Positions 14,063-23,171 of a stretch of DNA of 64,000 nucleotides are shown piece after piece. Numbering within the stretch: the first letter of the stretch is position 1; every line of letters starts with the position of its first letter. A program made the translations under genes and the position numbers. A model generated the notes under the pieces. It ran no database searches. It worked only from the letters and a program-made list of their open reading frames with translations, and was not told where the DNA came from. The DNA lies in assembly GCF_003112695.1 (NCBI RefSeq), contig NZ_BFBP01000026.1:1-64000 (forward strand), given 5' to 3'. The stretch is from Azospira sp. I13. GTDB taxonomy: Bacteria; Pseudomonadota; Gammaproteobacteria; Burkholderiales; Rhodocyclaceae.

Positions 14063-14782
14063 ATGGAATTGCAAAAAGAGATGCAGGTAAGCCAAACCTT
14101 CGGTGCCCTGGATGGGCATCTGCTGATCATTCTCGGCATCCTGATCACCGCCGGTATCCTGGGCGGTATCGCCAACTTCTTCCTGCGCGACCGCCAGGTG
14201 GAGCCCGAGGTCAAGGACTGGCTGAAGTACCCGCTGCTCGGCGTGGTGGCTGCTCTGACCGTTCCCCTCTTCCTCAACATGATTTCCAGCAACCTGTTGG
14301 AAGCTGCCCGCACCCGGGCTGTGGATTTCTTTGTGCTGGCCGGTTTCTGCCTGATTTATGTGGTGGCGTCCCGCCGCCTTTTTGAAAACATGGCCAACAA
14401 GCTGCTCTCCCAGCTTGATCTGGTGAAGGGCGATGTGCGTCAGCTCCAGGAGCGCAAGCCCGAAGTGGTGGTGGCACCGGCGCCCGAGGTGCAGGAGGTC
14501 GTCGTCAAGGAGGTACCGAAGGAGGCCCTGTCCTATAACGACGTCGAATTGATCCGTGCCATTGCCGAAGAGAACTACGTCTATGGCAACCTTGCCGGTC
14601 TGGCCGAGAAGACCGGCCTGGGCCGGGATCTCATCAGCCAGCGTCTGACGGTGCTGAAGAGCCAGGGTGTGATCGAAACCCGTATCAACGAAAAGAACAT
14701 GCTGCACTGGTTCGTGTCCAACAAGGGCAAGCAGGTGCTCGGCGAGATTCTCTCCGGCCAGGAAGAGAAGAAGAGCGCCTGA
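14063..14782 (+). CDS. YLATT-type three-TM protein with C-terminal winged helix
   Basis: The N-terminus carries three membrane segments (about 16-42, 55-73 and 88-108) with the sequence [12 protein letters not shown] after the second. This is the hallmark, as I recall it, of the YLATT (YEATS-like-associating three-TM) domain found beside prokaryotic YEATS proteins in predicted conflict and signalling systems. A charged, Val/Glu/Pro-rich linker (about 125-155) leads to a winged helix-turn-helix (about 160-232: [19 protein letters not shown]). The layout suggests a membrane-bound sensor that contacts DNA or a protein partner. No YEATS gene is nearby; neighbours are gltBD and glmU, with terminators on both sides, so it is monocistronic. 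Domain call from memory, function unknown. Confidence 0.72.
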   Translation: MELQKEMQVSQTFGALDGHLLIILGILITAGILGGIANFFLRDRQVEPEVKDWLKYPLLGVVAALTVPLFLNMISSNLLEAARTRAVDFFVLAGFCLIYVVASRRLFENMANKLLSQLDLVKGDVRQLQERKPEVVVAPAPEVQEVVVKEVPKEALSYNDVELIRAIAEENYVYGNLAGLAEKTGLGRDLISQRLTVLKSQGVIETRINEKNMLHWFVSNKGKQVLGEILSGQEEKKSA

Positions 14783-14794
14783 TCCCCGTCATTT

Positions 14795-14826
14795 GCGGCC
14801 GTCCTGCGGGGCGGCCGCTCTGCTTT
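14795..14826 (+). terminator. Intrinsic terminator before glmU
   Basis: GCGGCCG, ten-base loop, CGGCCGC followed by a loose T-rich TCTGCTTT. It ends the YLATT gene transcript. Confidence 0.65.
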
Positions 14827-14843
14827 ACCCTCCGGGAATTTCC

Positions 14844-16202
14844 ATGAATATCGTCATTCTCGCTGCCGGCCAGGGCAAGCGCATGCATTCCAACCTGCCC
14901 AAGGTGTTGCACCCCATCGGCGGCAAGGCCCTGGCAGCCCATGTCCTGGAAACCGCGCGTCAGCTGCAGCCCTCCCGCCTGTGCCTGGTGGTGGGCCATG
15001 GCGGTGACGTGGTGCGTACTGCCCTGGCGGCGCCGGATGTCAGCTGTGCGCTCCAGGAGCCTCAGCTGGGTACTGGCCACGCCGTGATGCAGGCTTTGCC
15101 GGCCCTCGATGGTACCGGCCAGACCCTGGTGCTGTACGGAGACGTTCCCCTGATCCAGGCTGCTACCCTGCAGCGCCTGCTGCAGGCCGCCGGGGAAGGT
15201 GTTGGCGTATTGACCGTCACGCTGGCCGAACCTACCGGCTACGGCCGCATTCTGCGCGATGCTGCGGGCCGGGTGGTGTGCATCGTGGAAGAAAAGGATG
15301 CCTCGCCGGAAGAGCGGGCGGTGCAGGAAACCAATACCGGCATCATGGTGTTGCCGACTGCTCGCCTCTCGGGCTGGCTGCAGCGCCTTTCCAACGACAA
15401 TGCCCAGGGCGAGTACTACCTGACCGATCTGGTGGCCTTGGCGGTGGCGGACGGCGTGCCGGTGCATACGGCGCAACCCGCGGCAGAATGGGAAGTGGCG
15501 GGGGTCAACAGCAAGGTGCAACTGGCGGCCCTCGAGCGCTGCCACCAGCAATTCCTGGCCCGGCAACTCCTTGAGCAGGGTGTGCGTCTGGCCGACCCGG
15601 CGCGAATCGACATCCGCGGCCGCCTGGACTGCGGGCGGGATGTGGCCATCGACGTCGGCTGTGTCTTCGAAGGGGACGTGAGGCTGGAAGAAGCTGTGGA
15701 TATCGGCCCCTACTGCGTGCTGAAAAACGTCACGATCAAGGCTGGCGCCCGCATTGCCGCCTTCAGCCATCTGGAAGGCGCCGTAGTTGGCCCCGATGCC
15801 ATCGTCGGCCCCTACGCCCGCCTGCGGCCGGGGACCGAGCTGGGGGCCGAGGCCCATGTCGGCAACTTCGTCGAACTGAAGAACAGCATTCTCGGCCAGG
15901 GCTCCAAGGCGAACCATCTGGCCTATGTGGGCGATGCCACCGTTGGCCAGCGAGTCAATATCGGTGCCGGCACCATTACCTGCAACTACGATGGTGCCAA
16001 CAAGTACCGCACCATTATCGAAGACGATGCCTTCATCGGCTCCGACAGCCAGCTGGTGGCTCCCGTTACCGTTGGCCGGGGCGCAACCCTGGGGGCCGGC
16101 ACCACCCTGACCAAGGATGCCCCCGCCGACTCCCTCACCGTTTCCCGGGCCAAGCAGCTCAGCCTGGCCGGCTGGAAACGACCCGAAAAAATTAAAAAGT
16201 AA
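14844..16202 (+). CDS. glmU: Bifunctional GlmU (GlcN-1-P acetyltransferase / UDP-GlcNAc pyrophosphorylase)
   Basis: Makes UDP-GlcNAc for peptidoglycan and LPS in two steps. The N-terminal uridyltransferase begins [10 protein letters not shown]...[11 protein letters not shown] with the usual nucleotide loop, and the C-terminal left-handed beta helix carries the acetyltransferase site ([20 protein letters not shown] and [11 protein letters not shown]). The length of 452 residues is typical. ATG 14844 is chosen because the conserved MNIVILAAG starts there; upstream codons in frame run through the terminator. It forms a cell-wall precursor group with the small membrane gene and glmS downstream. 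Confidence 0.96.
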   Translation: MNIVILAAGQGKRMHSNLPKVLHPIGGKALAAHVLETARQLQPSRLCLVVGHGGDVVRTALAAPDVSCALQEPQLGTGHAVMQALPALDGTGQTLVLYGDVPLIQAATLQRLLQAAGEGVGVLTVTLAEPTGYGRILRDAAGRVVCIVEEKDASPEERAVQETNTGIMVLPTARLSGWLQRLSNDNAQGEYYLTDLVALAVADGVPVHTAQPAAEWEVAGVNSKVQLAALERCHQQFLARQLLEQGVRLADPARIDIRGRLDCGRDVAIDVGCVFEGDVRLEEAVDIGPYCVLKNVTIKAGARIAAFSHLEGAVVGPDAIVGPYARLRPGTELGAEAHVGNFVELKNSILGQGSKANHLAYVGDATVGQRVNIGAGTITCNYDGANKYRTIIEDDAFIGSDSQLVAPVTVGRGATLGAGTTLTKDAPADSLTVSRAKQLSLAGWKRPEKIKK

Positions 16203-16211
16203 GGAATCCCC

Positions 16212-16520
16212 ATGGACGCTTTTTTCACGATCTACGTCATGATTGTTGCCCTGGCCGTGGCCGGTGGCGGCATGTTGCTGCTGGTGGGCTATATCGACAG
16301 CGTACCCGCCTCTGTTGCCCACGGCTGGCGCTGGGCCGCGGTAACGCTGGCCTTGCCGGTGGTGGGGCCGATCTATTTCTGCTGCAAGCACTGGGATAAC
16401 TTCGCCCGCACCGGCAAGCAGCTGATGGCTGGCGCTGTGCTGATGCTGTTGGCCATGGGCGGCCTGTATGGCCTGGGGCCCTGGTTCGCCAAGCGGGCCG
16501 TGGAAATGGCGGGGGGCTGA
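16212..16520 (+). CDS. Small integral membrane protein between glmU and glmS
   Basis: Product of 102 residues with three predicted membrane segments (about 6-28, 40-58 and 70-92). There is no motif that I can assign. The start lies 9 bp after the glmU stop with AAGGAA upstream, and the stop is 2 bp before glmS, so it is part of the glmU-glmS operon. Real gene likely; function unknown. Confidence 0.75.
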   Translation: MDAFFTIYVMIVALAVAGGGMLLLVGYIDSVPASVAHGWRWAAVTLALPVVGPIYFCCKHWDNFARTGKQLMAGAVLMLLAMGGLYGLGPWFAKRAVEMAGG

Positions 16521-16522
16521 CC

Positions 16523-18349
16523 ATGTGCGGCATCGTCGCGGCAGCAGCCCGCAACAATATTGTTCCTGTTCTGCTCGAAGGGCTGCGCAAGCTGGAATAC
16601 CGGGGTTACGACTCCGCCGGGCTGGCCCTGCTCAACGGCGGCCTGCACCGTTTGCGCAGCGTTGGCCGGGTGGCGGAGCTGACTGCCCAGGCCGAGGCGG
16701 CCCAGGCCAATGCCGAGACGGGCATTGCCCACACCCGCTGGGCCACCCATGGCGTGCCCTCCGAGCGTAATGCCCATCCCCATATTTCCGAAGGTCTGGC
16801 GGTGGTGCATAACGGCATCATCGAGAACTACGAGGCGTTGCGGGCGGAGTTACTGGCGGCTGGCTATGTTTTCTCCTCCGAAACCGATACGGAAACCATC
16901 GCCCACCTGATCCATCACACCCTGAAGACGGAGCCTGACCTGTTCCAGGCTGTCTGCCTCACCGTGCAGCGTTTGCAGGGCGCCTATGCCATTGCCGTGG
17001 TCAAGGAAGACGAGCCGGGCCGGGTGGTGGTCGCCCGGGAAGGGTCACCCCTGCTGCTGGGAGTCGGAGAACAGGGGCATTACGCCGCTTCCGATGCTTC
17101 CGCACTGTTGCAGGTGACCCGCCGCATCGTTTATCTGGAGAATGGCGACGTGGCCGAGCTACGGCCCGATTCCTGGCGCGTCGCCCGGGCTGACGGCAGC
17201 CCGGTGGAGCGGCCGGTGGCCTTGTCCACCCTTTCTGCCGACGCGGTGGAGCTGGGGCGTTTCCGTCACTACATGCAGAAGGAAATTTTCGAGCAGCCCG
17301 ACGCTCTGGCCAATACCCTGGAAATGGTCGGCGGTGCCCGCTCCCTGCAGCCCGGCCTGTTTGGTGCCGAGGCCGAGGGCCTGCTCGGTGGCGCCCGTTC
17401 GGTGTTGATCCTGGCCTGCGGGACCTCCAGCCACGCCGGCATGGCCGCCCGCTATTGGATCGAATCCCTGGCCGGCATCCCCTGCAGCGTGGAAACCGCC
17501 AGCGAATACCGTTACCGGGATTCCGTCCCTCAGCCGGAACAGCTGGTCATCGCCATTTCCCAGTCCGGCGAAACGGCGGATACCCTGGCGGCCCTGCGCC
17601 ATGCCAAGGCGCTGGGCCACACCCGTACTCTGGCCCTGTGCAACGTGCCGGAATCGGCCATCGTGCGGGAATGCGTCCTGCGCTTCGTTACCCGGGCCGG
17701 GCCGGAGATCGGCGTGGCCTCCACCAAGGCCTTCACTACCCAATTGGCTGCCCTGTTCTTGCTGACTCTGGTGCTGGCCAAGCTCAAGGGGCGCCTCTCG
17801 GAGGCCGAGGAATCTGCCCAGTTGCTGGCCCTGCGTCACCTCCCCGCCGCTGTCGGCCGGGCCCTGGAACTGGAGCCCCAGATCAAGGCCTGGGCCGAGC
17901 GCTTCGCCATGAAGCAGCATGCCCTCTTCCTGGGTCGGGGCATCCATTACCCCATTGCCCTGGAAGGCGCCCTGAAGCTCAAGGAAATCTCCTACATCCA
18001 CGCCGAAGCCTATCCAGCCGGTGAACTGAAGCACGGCCCCCTGGCCCTGGTGGACCGCAACATGCCGGTCATCGCCGTAGCCCCCAACGACACCCTGCTG
18101 GAGAAGCTCAAGTCCAACCTGCAGGAAGTGAAGGCCCGGGGCGGCGAACTGTATGTCTTCGCCGACGCCGACTCGGAAATCGGCGAGTCGGAAGGGGTGC
18201 ACATCCTGCGCCTGCCCGAGCATTACGGACGGCTGTCGCCCATCCTGCACGTGGTGCCGTTGCAACTGCTGTCCTATCACGCGGCACTGGTGAAGGGAAC
18301 GGATGTGGATAAGCCACGCAACCTGGCCAAGTCGGTCACCGTTGAATAG
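16523..18349 (+). CDS. glmS: Glutamine--fructose-6-phosphate aminotransferase
   Basis: Makes glucosamine-6-phosphate from fructose-6-phosphate and glutamine, the entry step to amino sugars. Cys2 (MCGIVAA) is the class II glutaminase nucleophile once Met is removed. Two SIS domains follow ([31 protein letters not shown]), and the protein ends in the invariant [11 protein letters not shown]. The length of 608 residues is normal. It is last in the operon with glmU. The conserved 3' end is the recognition site for TnsD in Tn7-like elements, which matters because an accessory island follows directly. Confidence 0.97.
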   Translation: MCGIVAAAARNNIVPVLLEGLRKLEYRGYDSAGLALLNGGLHRLRSVGRVAELTAQAEAAQANAETGIAHTRWATHGVPSERNAHPHISEGLAVVHNGIIENYEALRAELLAAGYVFSSETDTETIAHLIHHTLKTEPDLFQAVCLTVQRLQGAYAIAVVKEDEPGRVVVAREGSPLLLGVGEQGHYAASDASALLQVTRRIVYLENGDVAELRPDSWRVARADGSPVERPVALSTLSADAVELGRFRHYMQKEIFEQPDALANTLEMVGGARSLQPGLFGAEAEGLLGGARSVLILACGTSSHAGMAARYWIESLAGIPCSVETASEYRYRDSVPQPEQLVIAISQSGETADTLAALRHAKALGHTRTLALCNVPESAIVRECVLRFVTRAGPEIGVASTKAFTTQLAALFLLTLVLAKLKGRLSEAEESAQLLALRHLPAAVGRALELEPQIKAWAERFAMKQHALFLGRGIHYPIALEGALKLKEISYIHAEAYPAGELKHGPLALVDRNMPVIAVAPNDTLLEKLKSNLQEVKARGGELYVFADADSEIGESEGVHILRLPEHYGRLSPILHVVPLQLLSYHAALVKGTDVDKPRNLAKSVTVE

Positions 18350-18375
18350 CCTGTCAACAGCTTCGCTGGCGGTGC
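18310..18375 (+). other. attTn7-like site at the glmS 3' end
   Basis: The last codons of glmS (CCACGCAACCTGGCCAAG and onward) closely follow the Escherichia coli attTn7 recognition sequence; the usual insertion point is about 25 bp past the stop, near 18374. No transposon end is visible there, so it is unoccupied or the element has decayed. Confidence 0.55.
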
Positions 18376-19016
18376 GGTTCCTGGGAATGGCTTGAGCCGT
18401 TAGTCGGGTGCCAGCCATGCGGCCTCCTCCCGGGGGCCGCATGGCTCATGCCTCGCGTATTCCTGCAACCTGTCGCCACCCTTCCAGAGACGGGTGCTCC
18501 CTTGGGGAGTCATCAAACGGGATGCGGTGCGCCCTATCCTGCGTTGAGTAATGTCTGCGGATCGTGGGCCACCCCGACATGGGAGGGGCAGGTCGCGTGC
18601 CTGCATTTGTGCTGCCTGCCATCCTGGCAGCGCTTCTGGATCATGTCTCGAGTGCGACAGAAGCAGCAATTGCTATCCCGCGAGCATTTGCCGTGGTGGC
18701 ATACAGCACTCGCGTTGCCTCTCGCCGTCGGCCACAAAATCCACTTACAGATCGGTTATTATGACGAGCGCAAATTCACGCGTACGGTGCATGACTGGGC
18801 GGGGCTTGTCGCCAGGGATTTGGCCTGTATCCACCCGGAGCCGCCGTGATCTATCCGGACCATTGCTTCACTGGAAATCCGGTATGAGGCAATCCAGGGC
18901 GCAATGAGAAGTAAGCCGGCACAAGGCTGAAATGTTCATCGGGTATCACATGGGTTCCTGGTGTGCCGATTGCCCGGAGCGACAGACAGGATTCTAGGGA
19001 GTATTGAACAACAACC
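18350..19016. other. Non-coding stretch after glmS, junk or remnant
   Basis: No convincing gene. A 12-bp perfect inverted repeat lies at 18413-18446. A 133-codon open frame at 18448-18849 (+) has a low-complexity start and no recognisable domain; its last 65 codons look slightly more protein-like and could be a relic. Composition is less GC-rich than that of the flanking operons. The region sits just past the attTn7-like site. Confidence 0.4.
18413..18446 (+). terminator. Hairpin after glmS
   Basis: AGCCATGCGGCC and its perfect complement GGCCGCATGGCT enclose a ten-base loop, 64 bp past the glmS stop. There is no T-run, so its role as a terminator is only likely. Confidence 0.45.
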
Positions 19017-19439
19017 ATGGCTATTCATTGTTTGCCCCTGCGCTTGATTCTCGGCCTTGGGTTGGCCATCGCGCTCGATACCGCGACCCAGTTGCTGTGG
19101 AAATCTGCCGTACTGGCATTCCCCGAAATGACCGCAGGCTGGCAACAGGCGGTGGCTGCCTTGCAGCAGCCCCTGTTGTTGGGAGTGGTCCTGTTGATGA
19201 TCGGCCAGTTCTTGAATTGGCGCATGGTCCTGGGTCATGCCGATCTGAGCTTTGCCCACGCCATTACGTCCCTGAGCTATGTCACGGTTGCGTCATGCTC
19301 GGTGCTGCTGCTGGACGAACGGGTGGATTGGATTCAAGCCGCCGGTATTGTGTTGATCCTGGCCGGTGTCTGGCAGGTGAGCGGAAGTGGCCATGCAACG
19401 GTCACCCACATCCCCTCAGAGACGGATGCGGTCAAATGA
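19017..19439 (+). CDS. SMR/ArnE-F-like membrane transporter subunit A
   Basis: Small four-TM protein of the drug/metabolite transporter type, about 140 residues. Hydrophobic segments lie at about 10-28, 50-72, 80-98 and 104-122. The pairing with a second similar gene resembles ArnE/ArnF, which flip undecaprenyl-linked aminoarabinose, or heterodimeric SMR exporters. It has a short polar C-terminal tail. The stop overlaps the next start (ATGA), so the two are coupled and probably form a heterodimer. The start has no strong Shine-Dalgarno sequence; ATG 19017 is the first in frame. Substrate unknown. Confidence 0.75.
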   Translation: MAIHCLPLRLILGLGLAIALDTATQLLWKSAVLAFPEMTAGWQQAVAALQQPLLLGVVLLMIGQFLNWRMVLGHADLSFAHAITSLSYVTVASCSVLLLDERVDWIQAAGIVLILAGVWQVSGSGHATVTHIPSETDAVK

Positions 19440-19771
19440 GTAGTGACATCATGCAGGGCCTGGCGCTGGCAATTATCTGTACGGTCATGGAAGGGGTTGC
19501 CCAGGTCTGCCTGAAAAAAGCATCCATGGGTGGGCGCCAGCATTGGTACTGGACCATTTCGGGGTTGACGGTATTTGCCCTGGAGGCCCTGGTCTATACG
19601 GTGGTCCTGCAGATGTTGGCGGTGAGTGTTGCCTACCCGATCGGTGCCCTGGGTTTCGTGATGGTGACGCTGATGTCGAAGTGGTGGCTGCATGAAAAAA
19701 TTTGCCCGTCCCGCTGGTCCGGTGTCGGGTTGATCATTGCTGGGGCCGCCCTGGTGGCGGTGCGCGCATGA
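19436..19771 (+). CDS. SMR/ArnE-F-like membrane transporter subunit B
   Basis: Partner of the preceding gene: 111 residues, four membrane segments, with the SMR-like ending RWSGVGLIIAGAALVAVRA. The conserved-looking helix LAVSVAYPIGALGFVMV corresponds to the substrate-lining part of EamA/SMR proteins. ATG 19436 overlaps the upstream stop and its own stop overlaps the acyltransferase start, making a tight three-gene chain. Likely role is flipping or moving a lipid-linked or amphipathic intermediate across the inner membrane. Confidence 0.77.
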   Translation: MSSDIMQGLALAIICTVMEGVAQVCLKKASMGGRQHWYWTISGLTVFALEALVYTVVLQMLAVSVAYPIGALGFVMVTLMSKWWLHEKICPSRWSGVGLIIAGAALVAVRA

Positions 19772-20949
19772 TTACCCTGCGCTTTGTCGATAGCTGCCGG
19801 GATATTCCCGTAGCGCTTTGGGATGCCTGTTTTCCTGCCCCCCATGAAGGCCTGTGGTGGTATCGCTCCCTGGAGGCGAGTGGCCTGGGCGACCAATTCT
19901 CCTTCTTCTACGGCGTACTTGAAGTTGTTGATGCCCAGGGAAAGGCGGCCCCTGTCGGCATTGCGCCTTGTTTCCTTGCCGATGTGCCGATGAAACTGGT
20001 GGTGCCGGAAGCCGTGCTACTGCTGCTCTCCCTGCCCACCAGACTGTTCCCCAGCCTTGGCTATCAGCGAACCTTGTTCGTCGGCTCGCCATGCGCCGAC
20101 GAAGGCCGAATCGGCACCCTGCCTGAAGTTGATCGCCCAACGGCGGTCCAGGCCGTGTACGACGCCGTCCTGGCTGAAGCCCGTCGCCGCGGCGCCCCCA
20201 TGCTGGTCTGGAAGGATATTCCCGGTCGGGAAAAAGCGCTGCTGGATGGTTTGGGGCAACAGCGCCCCCTGTTTTCCCTGCCGAGCTACCCCAACACCCT
20301 GGTGCGCTTCGGTAGCCAGAGCAAAGCGGACTATTTCGCCGCTCTGAAGGGCTCCCGTCGCCACCAGCTGAAGAAGAAGCTCAAACTCAGTGCCGAACGG
20401 GTGCAGGTCGATACTGAAGTTCTGCAGCGGCCTTCTGTGGCCGTGCTGGATGAAGTGTTTGCCCTCTTCATGCAGACCTTTGCACGTTCCCCGGTCCAGT
20501 TTGAACGCCTCAACCGCCGTACCTTCGCCCTGCTGGCGGAGGCGCCTCCGGTGCACTTCATTCTGCTACGCGAGCGGAGTTCCGGGGACCTGATTGCCTT
20601 CATGATGTGTTTCGCGATCGGCGACCTGGTGATCAACAAATACATTGGCTTCGACTATGACCGCCCTCGCGAGTGGCTTCTCTATTTTCGGCTGTGGGAG
20701 GCCGCGCTGGAATGGAGCCTGGCACGGGGAGCCGTTGCGATCCAGAGCGGGCAGACCTGCTATGCCCCAAAAATTGAACAGGGTCATCGTCTGATGCCCC
20801 TCTACAACTATGGTCGCCACCTGAACCCCTTGATGCACTGGATCTACAAGAAAGTGGCTTCCACCATCACTTGGCAGTCCCTGGATGATGATCTGGCGAG
20901 ATTCCTTAAAGCCCACCCGGAAGAGAACCTGGAACACCCAGAATGTTGA
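19768..20949 (+). CDS. GNAT-superfamily acyltransferase (BioF2-like/FemAB-like)
   Basis: The 393-residue protein looks like the GNAT/FemAB-like acetyltransferase-6 group, which transfers acyl or aminoacyl groups. The core is at about 175-350: KADYFAALKGSRRHQLKKK, followed by FALFMQTFARSPVQFERL and IAFMMCFAIGDLVINKYIGFDY. No signal peptide is seen, so it is cytoplasmic or membrane-associated. ATG 19768 overlaps the previous stop. In this operon it is the only evident transferase and could acylate the compound later exported by the DevBCA-type pump. Family fairly sure, substrate unknown. Confidence 0.78.
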   Translation: MITLRFVDSCRDIPVALWDACFPAPHEGLWWYRSLEASGLGDQFSFFYGVLEVVDAQGKAAPVGIAPCFLADVPMKLVVPEAVLLLLSLPTRLFPSLGYQRTLFVGSPCADEGRIGTLPEVDRPTAVQAVYDAVLAEARRRGAPMLVWKDIPGREKALLDGLGQQRPLFSLPSYPNTLVRFGSQSKADYFAALKGSRRHQLKKKLKLSAERVQVDTEVLQRPSVAVLDEVFALFMQTFARSPVQFERLNRRTFALLAEAPPVHFILLRERSSGDLIAFMMCFAIGDLVINKYIGFDYDRPREWLLYFRLWEAALEWSLARGAVAIQSGQTCYAPKIEQGHRLMPLYNYGRHLNPLMHWIYKKVASTITWQSLDDDLARFLKAHPEENLEHPEC

Positions 20950-21986
20950 CCTTAGCGACACTGAAAAATCGGAAGTTGGCCATTGGTAGCGCACTGGCTG
21001 TGCTCTTGGGAGGGATTTGGTGGTTAGCCAGTGGTGCTGCAGCCAAGAGTGACGAAGCAATGGCCCCTGTTTCAAGCGAGATCGTGGCACGCGGTCGTAT
21101 CGAACCATGGAGCCGAGTGTTGGCCATCCACGGCGCGGCAGATGGCTCGGTGATCCGCGAATTGAAAGTGGCGCAAGGCGAGGTGGTGGAGCAGGGGCAG
21201 ATACTGGCGGTACTCGATGGCTATGAGATGCGTCGGGCCGATCTCCTGGTTGCCGAACGCAACCTGCGCTTGGCCGAACTGCAACGTACCCAGATTTCAG
21301 CAGGTGCCAAAGGTTCGGAAAAAATTGCCCAGCGCCACGTAGTGGCCGCCAAGGAGGCCCAGCTCACTCGCTTGCGCCTGGAGTGGGAGCGGCGCAACTC
21401 ACTGGTCAGCCAGGGCTTTGCCTCGAAGCAGTCCCTTGAAGCCCTCAGAGCGGAGCTGGACCAGGTACAGAGCGAGGTTGAGCAGGCCAAGCATACCCTG
21501 CTGTCCCTGTCCGAGACCCGAGGGATCGATGATGAGGTCGCTGCCGCCCGGGTGACGCTGGCCAAAGCATCCCTGGAGCGGGCCCAGGCCGATGTGGAAC
21601 ACACCTTGATCAGGGCCCCCATTGCCGGGTCGATCCTGTCGATCCAGGCGCGTACCGGCGAGGCCATTGGCCAGGATGGCCTGCTGCGCATGGCAGCATT
21701 GGACCGTATCGGTGTCGTCGCTGAAGTGGATGAAGGCGAGGTTGCCAGACTGAAGCTGGGAATGGGTGCGACGATTGAGGCGCCCATCCTGAAAGGCCCC
21801 GTGGTTGCCAAGGTTTCCCGCATCGCCCAGGAGGTCTTTCGGCAGAAGCGCCCGGCGTCGGATGTGCTGATTGGTCGAGATGCGAAAGTCGTGGAAGTGG
21901 ACCTGGCGCCGGAACAGCCCCTGCCATCCATTCTTGGTGCCGAAGTGCTGGTCCATATCCGGCTGGATGGGAGCGACAAGCGCTGA
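20943..21986 (+). CDS. DevB-type membrane fusion protein (HlyD family)
   Basis: Periplasmic adaptor linking an inner-membrane ABC pump to an outer-membrane TolC-type channel. It has one N-terminal membrane anchor (about 11-29), a lipoyl/barrel-sandwich half motif (GEVVEQGQILAVLDGYEMRRAD), a long coiled-coil hairpin (about 95-200) and the return half (TLIRAPIAGSILSIQARTGE). It belongs to the DevB-like branch that pairs with DevC/DevA in heterocyst glycolipid export. It overlaps the preceding stop by seven bases. No TolC gene is nearby, so a distant one must be used. Confidence 0.87.
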   Translation: MLTLATLKNRKLAIGSALAVLLGGIWWLASGAAAKSDEAMAPVSSEIVARGRIEPWSRVLAIHGAADGSVIRELKVAQGEVVEQGQILAVLDGYEMRRADLLVAERNLRLAELQRTQISAGAKGSEKIAQRHVVAAKEAQLTRLRLEWERRNSLVSQGFASKQSLEALRAELDQVQSEVEQAKHTLLSLSETRGIDDEVAAARVTLAKASLERAQADVEHTLIRAPIAGSILSIQARTGEAIGQDGLLRMAALDRIGVVAEVDEGEVARLKLGMGATIEAPILKGPVVAKVSRIAQEVFRQKRPASDVLIGRDAKVVEVDLAPEQPLPSILGAEVLVHIRLDGSDKR

Positions 21987-23164
21987 TGTTGCCGGTTGCC
22001 CTCAACCTCGCCTATCGGCAGCTTACCCATCGCTGGGCAAAGCTCACCGGCACGCTGCTGGGGGTGTGCGTGGCCATCATCCTGATGTTCACCCAGGTTG
22101 GCTTTCGCAATGCCCTGTACGACAGCGCCGTGGCCATTCCCCAAGCCCTCGATGCCGATCTTTTCATCGCCGGACCCACCTTCCATTCCTGGGCCGATTC
22201 GCCCCCCTGGTTTGCCCGTAGCCTGCTGTTTGAGGCCGAGGGCGTGAGCGGTACCAAAAGAGTGACGCCCCTGTATTCGACAGCAATCCAGATTGCCAGC
22301 CCGGACGACGGGCATAGCCTGAGTTCCTTCCTCCTGGCGTTTCCTGCCCATGCGCCCACATTCCTCCAGGCCGATATCAATCGTCATGTGCAGGCCATTA
22401 CCTTGCCCAACCGCGCCATCATGGATCGGCTTTCCCGTGATGACTTTTCCCTGATCAGTCATCAGGTAGAGCGCAAGGGTGCTGCGCGGATCATCTATCT
22501 CAACGCGGGCGATGCCTTGCGCAAGGAGCTTGAGATCACCCAGTTGTTCGAGCTGGGGCCATCATTCACCATCGACGGCACCATCATCACCACCGAGCTG
22601 AATTTCTACCGTCTGACGGGAATTCCCCTGGATCGTGTCGGGTTGGGGCTGGTCAAGGTCGCCGAGGGATATGACCCCACCGTGGTCAAGCAGGCGATTC
22701 AGCGCAAGTTGGGCACTCGGGCAAAGGTCTTTGGCAAGGGCGAGTTCATGGCCAACGAACGCAACTATTACGCGACCGAAACGCCCGTGGGTTACATCTT
22801 CCAATTGGGGATCGTGGTGGGCGTTCTGGTTGGCATCGTCTTCATCTCCCAGGCCCTACACAACATCGTTCAGGACAACATCAAGGAGTACGCCACCCTG
22901 CGGGCAATGGGATATCAGCAGAAGTTCTTCGTGATGCTGGTGGCTTCGATATCTTTGGTGATTTCGATTGTTTCCTACTTTCCCTCGGTCCTGGTGTCCT
23001 GGGGGGTGTATACCCTGGCGGCCTCCGCCACCCATCTCCCCCTGCGGATGAAGGCCGGGGATATGGCATCGATCTTCTTCATTGTCGTGGTCATGGGGCT
23101 AGTGGCCACCCTGCTGGCGATCCGCAAGTTGAAGAACGCTGATCCGGTTGATCTCTTCTCCTAG
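21986..23164 (+). CDS. DevC-type ABC transporter permease
   Basis: The 392-residue permease of the FtsX/MacB-like type has an N-terminal membrane helix (about 20-42), a large periplasmic domain (about 43-265) and three C-terminal helices (about 268-290, 318-345 and 355-380). Such proteins act by mechanotransmission with a fusion protein rather than by classic transport. TGATG overlap with the adaptor gene indicates coupling. It pairs with the ATPase directly downstream. Confidence 0.88.
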   Translation: MLPVALNLAYRQLTHRWAKLTGTLLGVCVAIILMFTQVGFRNALYDSAVAIPQALDADLFIAGPTFHSWADSPPWFARSLLFEAEGVSGTKRVTPLYSTAIQIASPDDGHSLSSFLLAFPAHAPTFLQADINRHVQAITLPNRAIMDRLSRDDFSLISHQVERKGAARIIYLNAGDALRKELEITQLFELGPSFTIDGTIITTELNFYRLTGIPLDRVGLGLVKVAEGYDPTVVKQAIQRKLGTRAKVFGKGEFMANERNYYATETPVGYIFQLGIVVGVLVGIVFISQALHNIVQDNIKEYATLRAMGYQQKFFVMLVASISLVISIVSYFPSVLVSWGVYTLAASATHLPLRMKAGDMASIFFIVVVMGLVATLLAIRKLKNADPVDLFS

Positions 23165-23171
23165 CGATTCA

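Noticed and set aside
18350-18400. Occupied Tn7 insertion site
   Set aside because: No TGT...ACA transposon end or duplicated five-base target is visible near 18374.
18448-18849. Possible small gene after glmS
   Set aside because: No domain, no Shine-Dalgarno, low-complexity start; listed only as part of the intergenic stretch.
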